Shown in pieces: positions 10,605 to 19,765 of a stretch of DNA of 64,000 nucleotides. The DNA comes from Chryseobacterium gleum. GTDB taxonomy: Bacteria > Bacteroidota > Bacteroidia > Flavobacteriales_D > Crocinitomicaceae. Both the position numbers and the translations under genes were made by a program. Under the pieces are notes generated by a model. The model made no database searches. It saw only the letters and a list, made by a program, of their open reading frames with translations, and had not been told where the DNA came from. Location of the stretch: the NCBI GenBank assembly GCA_945897805.1, contig CAMDFX010000002.1:124001-188000 (forward strand), read 5' to 3'. Every line of letters begins with the position of its first letter. Position 1 is the first letter of the stretch.

Positions 10605-10627
10605 TAAGAAAATCTTTGTGAAATTGA

Positions 10628-10656
10628 AAAACCAGCATCGAAAGTGCTGGTTTTTC
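10628..10656 (+). terminator. Rho-independent terminator
   Basis: AAACCAGCA-TCGAAAG-TGCTGGTTTTT just downstream of the 9756-10604 gene. Confidence 0.8.
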
Positions 10657-10691
10657 TTTGTTGTAAAATTCTAAAAGAGCTTGTTTCGTAT

Positions 10692-11357
10692 CTATTTTGT
10701 CTCTCCCAAAACTACCTCAACATCGTGAATCAAACGGTCAACCTCTTTGGCGCTCGTTCCATCATAATATCCTCTTATTCTTAGCAATTGATCTACCAAA
10801 ACAAAATTATTGGTATGAATAAAATCACTTCCAGCATCGCCTAAATTTTCTGCTTCAGCTGGTTTCAAAATGAAAAACGATTTTCTTGCCAAGTCGTAAA
10901 GTTCTTTTTTATCGCCAGTCAAAAAATGCCATTGTCCTTTAGCAGCGCCATGTCCGTCAGCGTACATTTTCATTTGAGGCACAGAATCTACTTCAGGATC
11001 GACTGTAAAACTCAAAATTTTGAAATCTGGATTGTTTAAAAACGCTTTTTGAACACGTTGCATTTGTGCGTTCATCTTTGGACAAATGGTGCCACAAGTG
11101 GTGAAAAAATATTCTGCTACAAAAACTTTTCCTTTCACATCTTTCAAACCAATTTTTTGATTGTCTTGATTCAGAAATTCAAAATTTCCAATCCTGTGAC
11201 CAAAACCTTTTCGGATGACACTAGAATCAACCATTTCTGAAGAAATATCAATTGGGTTGATGACAGGTAAATCGTCTGATTTGTCTTTTGGTTTGACGAT
11301 AAAATAGGCTAAAATAGTCGCTGATAAAAAGATGATGAAAAAGATGAAAACACGCAT
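10692..11357 (-). CDS. SCO1/SenC/PrrC family protein
   Basis: CGTICPKM metal/redox motif and downstream DFIHTNNF histidine, thioredoxin-like fold. Start moved from 11480 to MRVFIFFIIFLSA at 11357. Confidence 0.88.
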   Translation of the reverse strand: MRVFIFFIIFLSATILAYFIVKPKDKSDDLPVINPIDISSEMVDSSVIRKGFGHRIGNFEFLNQDNQKIGLKDVKGKVFVAEYFFTTCGTICPKMNAQMQRVQKAFLNNPDFKILSFTVDPEVDSVPQMKMYADGHGAAKGQWHFLTGDKKELYDLARKSFFILKPAEAENLGDAGSDFIHTNNFVLVDQLLRIRGYYDGTSAKEVDRLIHDVEVVLGETK

Positions 11358-11503
11358 GGCTTTTTTTGTTGTAAAGTTAGTGAATCTTTGAATGTCAATT
11401 TTTGTATTGGTAATAAATAACAACCATAAGGAAGCCTTTATTAAATTTGATAACAAATTCAATATCTTTTTTCTCATCATTATTTTAGGGCATTCTTTAA
11501 AAC

Positions 11504-11545
11504 AAAAAAACCGTGAGATTTTGCAATTCTCACGGTTTTGCTTTT
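11504..11545 (-). terminator. Rho-independent terminator (possibly bidirectional)
   Basis: AAAACCGTGAGA-TTTTGCAAT-TCTCACGGTTTT downstream of the 11575-13530 gene. Confidence 0.8.
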
Positions 11546-11574
11546 ATTTTAAAAAGCAATTGTTTTGGATATAA

Positions 11575-13530
11575 TTAATCTACTATTTGCTCGTCATCAC
11601 AGTACTCAGGACAGTCGCAATTACCATCCATAACCTGGTAATTATAAATAATCGATCCGTCTATACAATTAAAGTAATAATTTTCTGTTTCATTATCAAT
11701 ATCCTCCGGAGGAGTAACTACTTCCTCTACTATCTCTTTTTCAGGTTCTACTTTTGTTTGTACCTTTTCCTTAGTTTCAGTGGTGTCTGATTGTACATTT
11801 TCAGATTTGAAAAGTTGTGTTAATGAATTAAATATATTCTGATAACCTGAACTAAACAAAACACCCACGCTAATTAAAGCGATTAATAACATTCCTACCC
11901 AAGGCTGCAAAGGATCTTTTTCATTTGCATTTTTAAATTCACTTACTAAATAGCTTTTTGAATGCATCTGATAAATTGGTAAAACTGAATAACCATAAAG
12001 GTTTATCAATAAAGTTAATACTATTGAAAATAATATTGCTTTACCTAGAAGGATCAAAATATATGTTAAGTTATACTTTGTTTTACAAGACTCAACAAAA
12101 GAAATTTCTGAAATCTTTGAATTAATCAACACATTATAGTGTTGATTAGTTCTGGTAATTTGTTTGTTCTTTTTGGTCAATTCTGCAGCATCACCGTAGG
12201 ACTGTATATCCTTCAATTCACTTTTTAACTCTTTTAAAGTTTTATTCAATTCACTTCTGAGTTCACTTTTCTCATCTTTTAATTTTGAAATTTCTTCTTT
12301 TAATTTACTGTTTGACAAAACTGCAACTGGGACAGACCTTAATGGAATATTACTTTTGAAATATTCCCGATATCTTTTATTTTCTTTTGATTCAACTTGT
12401 AAATCATTTTTCGTTTTAATTGTATCCAGACATGCTTTGAATTCTTGATCTGTTAAAGAATCATTCATTAATGATAATTTTAATGTGTTTAACTCTAACA
12501 TTTCATTCAACTTACCATCTTTCCTTTGCAAAATTGGATCTATGATATTTGTTTGCAGATTACTATTGGAAAAATGAGTCAAGTAATATGGAATTAGTGA
12601 TATAATCAATCCAATTAGAATTACAAATACAGGCTGCCAGAGAAAATACCAGCAACGGCTAAATGCATCTTTTACTACTCCCTTTATTTTAGCTGTAAAA
12701 CTTTCTGATTCACCAATTGTATTCACATAGATGACGCCAACATTAGTAATAAATAGAACGGTTAAAGTCAATAAAAAGATTGAAACAATTCCCAATACGG
12801 AAGGAGCATATAAAAAACCTGTAATTACACCACTCCAACCGTGTATTATTGCAAATTGATTTGGTCCAAAAACAAAACCACTAATTAAAAGTATTAAGCC
12901 GATTACTGAAGTAGCAAAAAATGCTGCTTTTCTACCTTTTAAATGAGAATCAAATGATACAAGACCAACTACCCAAGTAATTGAAATTGCAATACAAAAA
13001 GGCCCGCCAATTTTACCAATAAGTGGAAGATCAAATAAGTGACCTAAAAATTCTAAAATGGCAAAGGCCGTAAAACCAAGAACAATTACCTTTAAAGAGC
13101 GAAAATAGCTTGACCATTTAACTACCGGTGAAACAGACTTGATTACACTTAAAAAGATTTCTAATGGTATTTTTATGAAATAACGGTTCAGTAATCTTAG
13201 AATTAGCAATAATACATCGACAATTAAAACAATAATTTTAATTATAACTTTACCAATCGGAAGAATAATTTTATCATAAATCCATTTAAAAATAGACCCA
13301 ACATAGTCTAGAATTATTTTTATAAAGTGAATAGAATAAATTCCAACATTAAATAAAAATGAGAAAAACATTCCCAGCACAACGATTGGTAAATGCCAAC
13401 TCGGATTTTCACTTATGACATCCGATAATTTATCCATTTTCAAAAGACCTGTTGGCGTTTCTTTCCTTTGTGTGGCGGCGATATACCCTAAAACTGGAGC
13501 TAAAGCGATAATTAAGTAGTAAATATTCAT
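11575..13530 (-). CDS. Hypothetical polytopic membrane protein with coiled-coil insert and C-terminal LDL-receptor class A-like motif
   Basis: 651 aa; many N-terminal hydrophobic segments, Lys/Glu-rich coil (KLKEEISKLKDEKSELRSELNKTLKELKSELKD), two late TM segments, C-terminus YYFNCIDGSIIYNYQVMDGNCDCPEYCDDEQIVD. Confidence 0.8.
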   Translation of the reverse strand: MNIYYLIIALAPVLGYIAATQRKETPTGLLKMDKLSDVISENPSWHLPIVVLGMFFSFLFNVGIYSIHFIKIILDYVGSIFKWIYDKIILPIGKVIIKIIVLIVDVLLLILRLLNRYFIKIPLEIFLSVIKSVSPVVKWSSYFRSLKVIVLGFTAFAILEFLGHLFDLPLIGKIGGPFCIAISITWVVGLVSFDSHLKGRKAAFFATSVIGLILLISGFVFGPNQFAIIHGWSGVITGFLYAPSVLGIVSIFLLTLTVLFITNVGVIYVNTIGESESFTAKIKGVVKDAFSRCWYFLWQPVFVILIGLIISLIPYYLTHFSNSNLQTNIIDPILQRKDGKLNEMLELNTLKLSLMNDSLTDQEFKACLDTIKTKNDLQVESKENKRYREYFKSNIPLRSVPVAVLSNSKLKEEISKLKDEKSELRSELNKTLKELKSELKDIQSYGDAAELTKKNKQITRTNQHYNVLINSKISEISFVESCKTKYNLTYILILLGKAILFSIVLTLLINLYGYSVLPIYQMHSKSYLVSEFKNANEKDPLQPWVGMLLIALISVGVLFSSGYQNIFNSLTQLFKSENVQSDTTETKEKVQTKVEPEKEIVEEVVTPPEDIDNETENYYFNCIDGSIIYNYQVMDGNCDCPEYCDDEQIVD

Positions 13531-13718
13531 AGTAATAATGATTAAATGTTAAAATATAGTTTAATTTTTAAATTAAAGGTAATACAATTATTTAAATAAA
13601 AAACCCCTCTTATTCAAAAGATTATTAATGCCCTGATTTTACGCAAATTCTATTTTTGGAGATTTAACACTAGAAAGTGTTTCAAATTCTTTTGTGAGAT
13701 TTCAATGATTTTCATTTT

Positions 13719-14420
13719 TCACCTACTCACCACATGAAAACAAGTTTGCCATTTTTCATGCGTTGCCCAACATTTTCCTTCACTTCGCAGTTCAAAAATA
13801 CTTTGTGCTAATACTTCTTTCAAATAATCAAATTCTGCTGCACTCAGTCTCTTCGGATTGTGAAATTCGTCGTAACTGATATCGAAAGAAGTGCCGTGCA
13901 AATGTGAACTATATTTAATTGCATTTCCGTTTATTTTTCTCAGACGGGTGATAGAACTAACTGTACGCAGCAGGGACGTAACGATAAATTTGGATTTCTT
14001 TAAATGCGTATTTTTTAATTTCTGATGGAACTTTTCTCCTATTTCATTCAATAAATTAGCGCTTTTTACCGTCAAAAAAGGGTAACTGTAAAACATAGTT
14101 TCAAGCAAATAGTATTTGTTATTTTCAATCAAAACCAATTTTCCAGAATCTAATTTTGATTTTATTTCTCGGGAATATTTCAATATGCCAATGCCATGCA
14201 AGTAAGAATGTTCCAAATATTGATGCACACTATCGTTGAGTTTATGGGCGTGAGTCACATATTCTTGACAAGAATCAGGTAAAATTGAGTTAGTTGAAAC
14301 TTTGGCTTTTTGAATGTTTTTGGTCAAAAAACGGGGTTGCGCAAAAAAGAAAATCAAGGCAATAATTTCAATCGAAATGATAAATAAAAATATGATTTTT
14401 AAGATCTTTTTCAATTCCAA
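13719..14420 (-). CDS. Membrane-anchored protein with peptidase M15 / D-Ala-D-Ala-peptidase-like motifs (DUF5715-like)
   Basis: N-terminal TM; SSHLHGTSFDISYDEF and THEKWQTCFHVV resemble the HxxGxxxD...H zinc site of M15-type folds. TTG start as listed in the track. Confidence 0.65.
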   Translation of the reverse strand: MELKKILKIIFLFIISIEIIALIFFFAQPRFLTKNIQKAKVSTNSILPDSCQEYVTHAHKLNDSVHQYLEHSYLHGIGILKYSREIKSKLDSGKLVLIENNKYYLLETMFYSYPFLTVKSANLLNEIGEKFHQKLKNTHLKKSKFIVTSLLRTVSSITRLRKINGNAIKYSSHLHGTSFDISYDEFHNPKRLSAAEFDYLKEVLAQSIFELRSEGKCWATHEKWQTCFHVVSR

Positions 14421-14423
14421 TGT

Positions 14424-14561
14424 TTATTTTAAGCTTTCAGTCGTTTTGGAAAAAGCGCAGCCATCACAACTATTTTTCTTCGAAAAAAAAGCTTTAACCC
14501 CTTTATAGCCGAGGTAAAACAAAGCCAATAAAACGGTAATAATAACTAAAACTATTTGCAT
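14424..14561 (-). CDS. FeoB-associated Cys-rich membrane protein (45 aa), not in the ORF track
   Basis: Reverse strand ATG at 14561 gives MQIVLVIITVLLALFYLGYKGVKAFFSKKNSCDGCAFSKTTESLK*; TGATG stop-start overlap with feoB. Confidence 0.88.
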   Translation of the reverse strand: MQIVLVIITVLLALFYLGYKGVKAFFSKKNSCDGCAFSKTTESLK

Positions 14562-16525
14562 CACGAAAACAATTTAAAAACAACAAAACTAGCTAAATAA
14601 GCCAATATTCCCATATACAAAATCTGAAGCAAGGGCCATTTCCACGATTTTGTTTCTCTTTTTACAATTGCCAAAGTGGCCATGCATTGCATCGCATAGA
14701 CATAGAAAACCATCAAAGATAATCCGGCAGCCAACGAATAAATTGGTTTTCCATCAGACCATTTTTCAGCACGCATTTTTTGTATCAGACCCAAATTGCT
14801 TTCCCCCTCGTTCTGAACACTATAAATAGTAGCCATTGAACCTACAAAAACTTCTCTCGCAGCAAAGGAAGTAAGCAATGAAATTCCAATTTTCCAATCA
14901 TAACCAATTGGCTTTATGACTGGTTCAATCGTTTTTCCTAAAATTCCCATGTAAGAGTTTTCCAATTTGGCGTTTTTTACTTGAAGGTCATATTTGGCAA
15001 TTTGCTGCGCACTTGCCATGGTTGGTTTTTCGATTTTTTGAACCGCATTTTCAATTCGATCACCGGGACCAAAACTCGCCATTGCCCACAAAATAATGGA
15101 GACGGCTAGAATTACTTTTCCTGCATCGAAGACAAAAACTTTTATTTTCTCAAATAAACTGACGAAAACATTTCCCCAACGAGGGGCTTTAAAATCAGGT
15201 AATTCTAACAACAAAACACTCGTTTCATCTGATTTGATAAGCCATTTCAGCACCAGCGACACTAATAAAGCGGAAATTAAACCCAAGGCATACAAGCTGA
15301 AAAGAACCAATCCTTGCAGATTCAAAAAACCCAGTACTTTTTGAGATGGGATGACCAAAGCAATGAGCAAAGTGTAAACCGGAATTCTTGCGCTACAACT
15401 CATCAAAGGCGCAACCATAATGGTAATCATTCTTTCTTTCCAGTTGGAAATTGTTCTTGTGGCCATAATCCCGGGAATCGCACATGCAGCGCTCGAAAGA
15501 AGTGGCACCACGCTTTTCCCATTCAAACCAAAAGGGCGCATCAATCGATCCATAATGAAAACAACACGAGACATATAGCCTGTTTCTTCCAAAATTCCTA
15601 AGCAAAGAAAAAGCAAACCGATTTGAGGAATAAAAATAATGACACCGCCTAAACCTGGCACAATTCCTTGCGATAATAAATCAGTGAATAATCCTGCGGG
15701 TAGGTTGGTTTGAATGTAGTCACTTAACGACCCGAAAACACTGTCAATCATATCCATCGGATAACTAGCTAAGGAAAAAATCAGTTGAAAAAGCAACATG
15801 AGAATACCCGCAAAAATTAAATATCCAAAAAAGGGATGAATGAATAGTCTGTCTAATTTACTTACTTTAAACTGTTTCTTATTTTCTTCTTGAAGAATGA
15901 TTTTAGGAATCAATTCTTTGATAAACTGGTACCTTTTATTTGTTTCATCAGCATGATTATTAAAGTCTTGTTCTGCTGCAATGTCAAATTCAGAAATCAC
16001 AGCTTCAAAGCCTTCCGAATCAAATCCTTTTTCAATATTTTCGATAATTCTGGCAATTCCTGTGCCTATTCGTGCATTTGTTTCCACAACGGGAACCCCT
16101 GGAAAGCGCTGATGGAAGGCAATGTGATTGATTTTTTTTCCTGATTTGAATGCAATATCCGACATGTTTAAAACCAACATCACAGGCATTTGCAAATCAT
16201 AAACCTGCGTGAAAAGCAATAAATTTCTTTCCAAATTAGAGGCATCAACCACCACAATAAGCGCTTGCGGGTGATCAGGATGATTTTTGTTTTTTAAAAC
16301 ATCCAGCACAACTTGTTCGTCTTTCGACCTTGGATAAATGCTGTAAGTTCCAGGTAAATCAACAATTTCAACCGTATTTTCCGAAAGTTTTAGTTTTCCT
16401 GATTTTTTGTCAACTGTCACGCCAGGAAAATTTCCAACATGTTGGTTCAAACCAGTGAGTCTATTGAAAATAGATGTTTTACCAGTGTTGGGATTTCCAA
16501 TTAACGCGATTTTTTGAAACTTCAT
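14561..16525 (-). CDS. feoB: Ferrous iron transport protein B
   Basis: GNPNTGKTSIFNRLTG P-loop, GNFPGVTVDKKSG, DLPGTYSI, NMSD; C-terminal polytopic permease. Confidence 0.97.
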   Translation of the reverse strand: MKFQKIALIGNPNTGKTSIFNRLTGLNQHVGNFPGVTVDKKSGKLKLSENTVEIVDLPGTYSIYPRSKDEQVVLDVLKNKNHPDHPQALIVVVDASNLERNLLLFTQVYDLQMPVMLVLNMSDIAFKSGKKINHIAFHQRFPGVPVVETNARIGTGIARIIENIEKGFDSEGFEAVISEFDIAAEQDFNNHADETNKRYQFIKELIPKIILQEENKKQFKVSKLDRLFIHPFFGYLIFAGILMLLFQLIFSLASYPMDMIDSVFGSLSDYIQTNLPAGLFTDLLSQGIVPGLGGVIIFIPQIGLLFLCLGILEETGYMSRVVFIMDRLMRPFGLNGKSVVPLLSSAACAIPGIMATRTISNWKERMITIMVAPLMSCSARIPVYTLLIALVIPSQKVLGFLNLQGLVLFSLYALGLISALLVSLVLKWLIKSDETSVLLLELPDFKAPRWGNVFVSLFEKIKVFVFDAGKVILAVSIILWAMASFGPGDRIENAVQKIEKPTMASAQQIAKYDLQVKNAKLENSYMGILGKTIEPVIKPIGYDWKIGISLLTSFAAREVFVGSMATIYSVQNEGESNLGLIQKMRAEKWSDGKPIYSLAAGLSLMVFYVYAMQCMATLAIVKRETKSWKWPLLQILYMGILAYLASFVVFKLFS

Positions 16526-16559
16526 TGTTTACAAAAATAGGAAGTTTTTAAAGAAAAGA

Positions 16560-16781
16560 CTAAATCACCTCAACCAAACATGCCTCATTCAAACGCAAGG
16601 AAAGCACATATCCGTTGATATTCACTGCAATTGGGTCACCAAAAGGAGCTTTAAATAAAACCTCTACTTCTTGGCCTTGATACAAACCCATTTCCAACAA
16701 TTTTGAAGAAATATCAGAAACGATCAATTTATTGACCTTGACTTTACTCCCAAGTGCTGTATTTGCTAATGTTTTACTCAA
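16560..16781 (-). CDS. feoA: Ferrous iron transport protein A (FeoA, SH3-like)
   Basis: 73 aa; LLEMGLYQGQEVEVLFKAPFGDPIAVNINGYVLSLRLNEACLVEV, next to feoB. Confidence 0.92.
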   Translation of the reverse strand: MSKTLANTALGSKVKVNKLIVSDISSKLLEMGLYQGQEVEVLFKAPFGDPIAVNINGYVLSLRLNEACLVEVI

Positions 16782-16801
16782 TTTTGACTAATTATATGCC
16801 A

Positions 16802-16809
16802 CAAATTTA
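16802..16809 (-). promoter_or_regulatory. TAAATTTG -7 element upstream of feoA
   Basis: CAAATTTA on the plus strand about 20 nt from the feoA start. Confidence 0.4.
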
Positions 16810-16948
16810 CGACAATAAGAAACAGTTCTGAATACCATAAAAAAGGTATTTTGAACCTCTTTACTAGTTAAATAAGTATCCATTTTCTATTATTTTATTG
16901 AAATGTTAATTCTTTCAAAAAGAAGTTTCTACTAAAATTTAATACTGC

Positions 16949-16956
16949 TATATTTG
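16949..16956 (+). promoter_or_regulatory. TATATTTG -7 element upstream of tpx
   Basis: Exact TAnnTTTG match about 50 nt before the tpx ATG. Confidence 0.4.
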
Positions 16957-17007
16957 GGATTTTCACTAACTTTATTCCCAATCATTCAAATTTAAAGATT
17001 AAGCAAT

Positions 17008-17508
17008 ATGGCAACAATAACATTTAAAGGAACCAATATCAATATTTCAGGCGAATTACCAAAAACTGGTGCTAAAGGACTGGATTTTAAGTTAGTAAAA
17101 GCAGATTTAAGCATTGCAGATTTGGCTGAATTCAAGGGACAAAAATTAATTTTGAACATTTTTCCAAGTATTGATACGGGAATTTGTGCCGCTTCTGTTC
17201 GTCATTTTAACGAAGATGCTTCTAATTTAGAAAACACGAAAGTGTTGTGTATTTCAAGAGATTTACCTTTTGCACAAACGCGATTTTGTGGGGCTGAAGG
17301 GTTGAAAAATGTAATCATGCTGTCGGATTTTGTCAGAGGAGAATTTGGTTTAGATTATGGTTTAGAAATTACTGAGGGTCCTTTGAAAAATTTGCATGCA
17401 CGCGCGGTTATCGTCCTGAACGAAAATCAAGAGGTTGTTTACACAGAATTAGTTCCTGAAATTGGTCAAGAACCAAATTACGAAGCGGCCCTAAACGCGG
17501 TGAATTAA
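17008..17508 (+). CDS. tpx: Thiol peroxidase (Tpx-type peroxiredoxin)
   Basis: IFPSIDTGICAASVRHFNEDAS (peroxidatic Cys), RFCGAEG (resolving Cys), SDFVRGEFGLDYGL. Confidence 0.94.
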   Translation: MATITFKGTNINISGELPKTGAKGLDFKLVKADLSIADLAEFKGQKLILNIFPSIDTGICAASVRHFNEDASNLENTKVLCISRDLPFAQTRFCGAEGLKNVIMLSDFVRGEFGLDYGLEITEGPLKNLHARAVIVLNENQEVVYTELVPEIGQEPNYEAALNAVN

Positions 17509-17654
17509 TAAATATTTTACAATGAAGTAATACTTACTTGCTAATCTTGCAGTGAGTTTTTTGTAAGTTTAGTTTTAAAAGTTAGGAAGTAGAATTCTAT
17601 TTCCTAATTTTTATTTTTTATTGAAATTATTTGTGCGAACTGCACACTTGAAAA

Positions 17655-19694
17655 ATGGAATTATTAAATCGTGAATTAAGTTGGCTTTCATTTAATGCTA
17701 GGGTTTTGCAAGAAACAATGGACACAAAAATTCCACTAGTTGAAAGAATTAGATTCCTGGGAATTTATTCCAATAACATGGATGAGTTTTTTAGGGTGAG
17801 AGTGGCCAATGTGAAACGAATGATTACACTTGATGAGGAAGAAGTGTTTGGATTTGATGGCAATCCTACTGAATTGTTGGAAAAAATCCGAACGGTGGTG
17901 ATGGATCAACAGAAACAATTCGAGGCATCTTACCGAAATTTAATTGAAGAATTAAGCCAAAATCAGATTTTTCAGTTAACAGAATCCAAATTGAATCGTG
18001 CGCAAGCTGAAGAATTGGTTCACTATTTTCACAATGACCTAAAACATGCTATTGTTCCAATTATTTTAAAGCCAGAAACGCCATTTCCAAAGTTGCAAGA
18101 CAAAAGTATTTACCTTGCCGTAAAACTTAAAACTGCAAACAAAGGAAAAGAGTTTTTTGCCTTGGTTGAAATTCCGCCCAACTATGAACGGTTTTACAAA
18201 ATAGAATACCTTGGAAAACATTATTTTATACTGATTGATGATATTATTCGATTGAATTTAGAGTCTATTTTCTCAATATTTTCATTCGAATCTGTGGAGG
18301 CATATACATTTAAATTTACCAGAGACGCAGAACTAAATCTAGACGATGATCTTTCTGTTTCCTTCATTGAAAAGATTGAAAAGAGTCTCAAAATGAGAAG
18401 AAAAGGAGAGCCTGTTCGCTTTGTATATGACCAAAAAATGCCAACAGATCTTAAAAATTATTTACTCAAATCTTTAAATTTAAAAGCTGGAATCAATGCA
18501 ATTCCTGGCGGTAGATACCACAATTTTAAAGATTTTAGTCGTTTCCCTAATTTTGGAAACAAGCATTTGACTTATTCCCCAATGCTACCCAGTGCACATC
18601 CGGATTTTTTACAAGTCAAAAGCTTGCTAAAAACGGTTTTAAACAAGGATGTTTTACTTCATTTTCCATATCAACGATTTGATTACGTGGTCGATATGCT
18701 TAGAGAGGCTGCTATTGACCCGAAAGTGAAATCAATTAAAATAAATATTTACCGCGTAGCAAATGATTCACAAATTATGAATGCCTTGATCAATGCCGTA
18801 AGTAACGGAAAGGAGGTGATCGTAATTCTTGAGCTTCAGGCTCGATTTGATGAGAAAAATAATGTTTATTGGGCGGAAAGACTAAAAGAACATGGTGCAA
18901 AAGTCATCTATGGCGCAGAAGGGCTGAAAGTACATTCTAAATTGATTTTCATCACCCGATTTTCGGGAGGAAAAGAACAGCTCATTAGCTTTATTGGCAC
19001 TGGTAATTTCAATGAAAAAACTGCTAAGATTTATACCGATTTAGGGCTTTTTACCGGCAACAACGAAATCTGCCAAGAAGTAAAACGAATTTTCAAATTA
19101 TTGGAAAACAACATTCATCGGGGTACATACAAACATTTATTGGTTTCCCCTTTTAATAACAGAAGAAAAATAACCGGTTTGATTCAGCGAGAAATTCAAA
19201 ATGCCAAAAAAGGCTTAAGCTCTGGAATAAGCCTTAAAATCAACAATTTAGTTGACAATAAGTTGATTCAAAAATTATACGAAGCAAGCAACGCCGGAGT
19301 TAAAATTAAGTTGTTGGTTCGCGGTGTGTGCTGCTTAGTCCCCGGAATAAAAAATGTGAGTGAAAATATTGAAGTAATTAGTATCGTTAATCGATTTTTA
19401 GAACATGCCCGTTTTCTTATTTTTGAAAATAATAACAACCCACAATTTTTTATTACATCCGCTGATTTAATGGAAAGAAATTTGGATAAAAGAATCGAAG
19501 TCGGTACCCCAATTTTGGATCATACTATTCAACAAGAAATCAGATTTATTTTTGATACCCAATGGAAAGACAATCAAAAGGCGCGTATAATAGACAAAAA
19601 ACAAAAAAATAAATACCGCAAACCACACGAAGGGGAATCGCCTTTTGACTCACAAAATGTTTTATACGATTTTTATCAGAAAAAATTATATTGA
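17655..19694 (+). CDS. ppk1: Polyphosphate kinase 1
   Basis: ELSWLSFNARVLQE, SNNMDEFFRVRVA, KVHSKLIFI (phospho-His region), FIGTGNFNEKTAKIYTDLGLFT. Confidence 0.97.
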   Translation: MELLNRELSWLSFNARVLQETMDTKIPLVERIRFLGIYSNNMDEFFRVRVANVKRMITLDEEEVFGFDGNPTELLEKIRTVVMDQQKQFEASYRNLIEELSQNQIFQLTESKLNRAQAEELVHYFHNDLKHAIVPIILKPETPFPKLQDKSIYLAVKLKTANKGKEFFALVEIPPNYERFYKIEYLGKHYFILIDDIIRLNLESIFSIFSFESVEAYTFKFTRDAELNLDDDLSVSFIEKIEKSLKMRRKGEPVRFVYDQKMPTDLKNYLLKSLNLKAGINAIPGGRYHNFKDFSRFPNFGNKHLTYSPMLPSAHPDFLQVKSLLKTVLNKDVLLHFPYQRFDYVVDMLREAAIDPKVKSIKINIYRVANDSQIMNALINAVSNGKEVIVILELQARFDEKNNVYWAERLKEHGAKVIYGAEGLKVHSKLIFITRFSGGKEQLISFIGTGNFNEKTAKIYTDLGLFTGNNEICQEVKRIFKLLENNIHRGTYKHLLVSPFNNRRKITGLIQREIQNAKKGLSSGISLKINNLVDNKLIQKLYEASNAGVKIKLLVRGVCCLVPGIKNVSENIEVISIVNRFLEHARFLIFENNNNPQFFITSADLMERNLDKRIEVGTPILDHTIQQEIRFIFDTQWKDNQKARIIDKKQKNKYRKPHEGESPFDSQNVLYDFYQKKLY

Positions 19695-19765
19695 TTTTCC
19701 TCTTTTGGGTGCGAAACAATTTACTTTAAATTTAACTATCTTCGGCGCCTATAATTCATGAATAA

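Noticed and set aside
13555-13720. AT-rich gap upstream of the 11575-13530 gene as a possible ncRNA
   Set aside because: No convincing hairpin or conserved motif; more likely a promoter/intergenic region.
15314-15605. 95-aa plus-strand and 70-aa minus-strand alternate-frame ORFs
   Set aside because: Both overlap feoB, which has unambiguous family motifs in the main frame.
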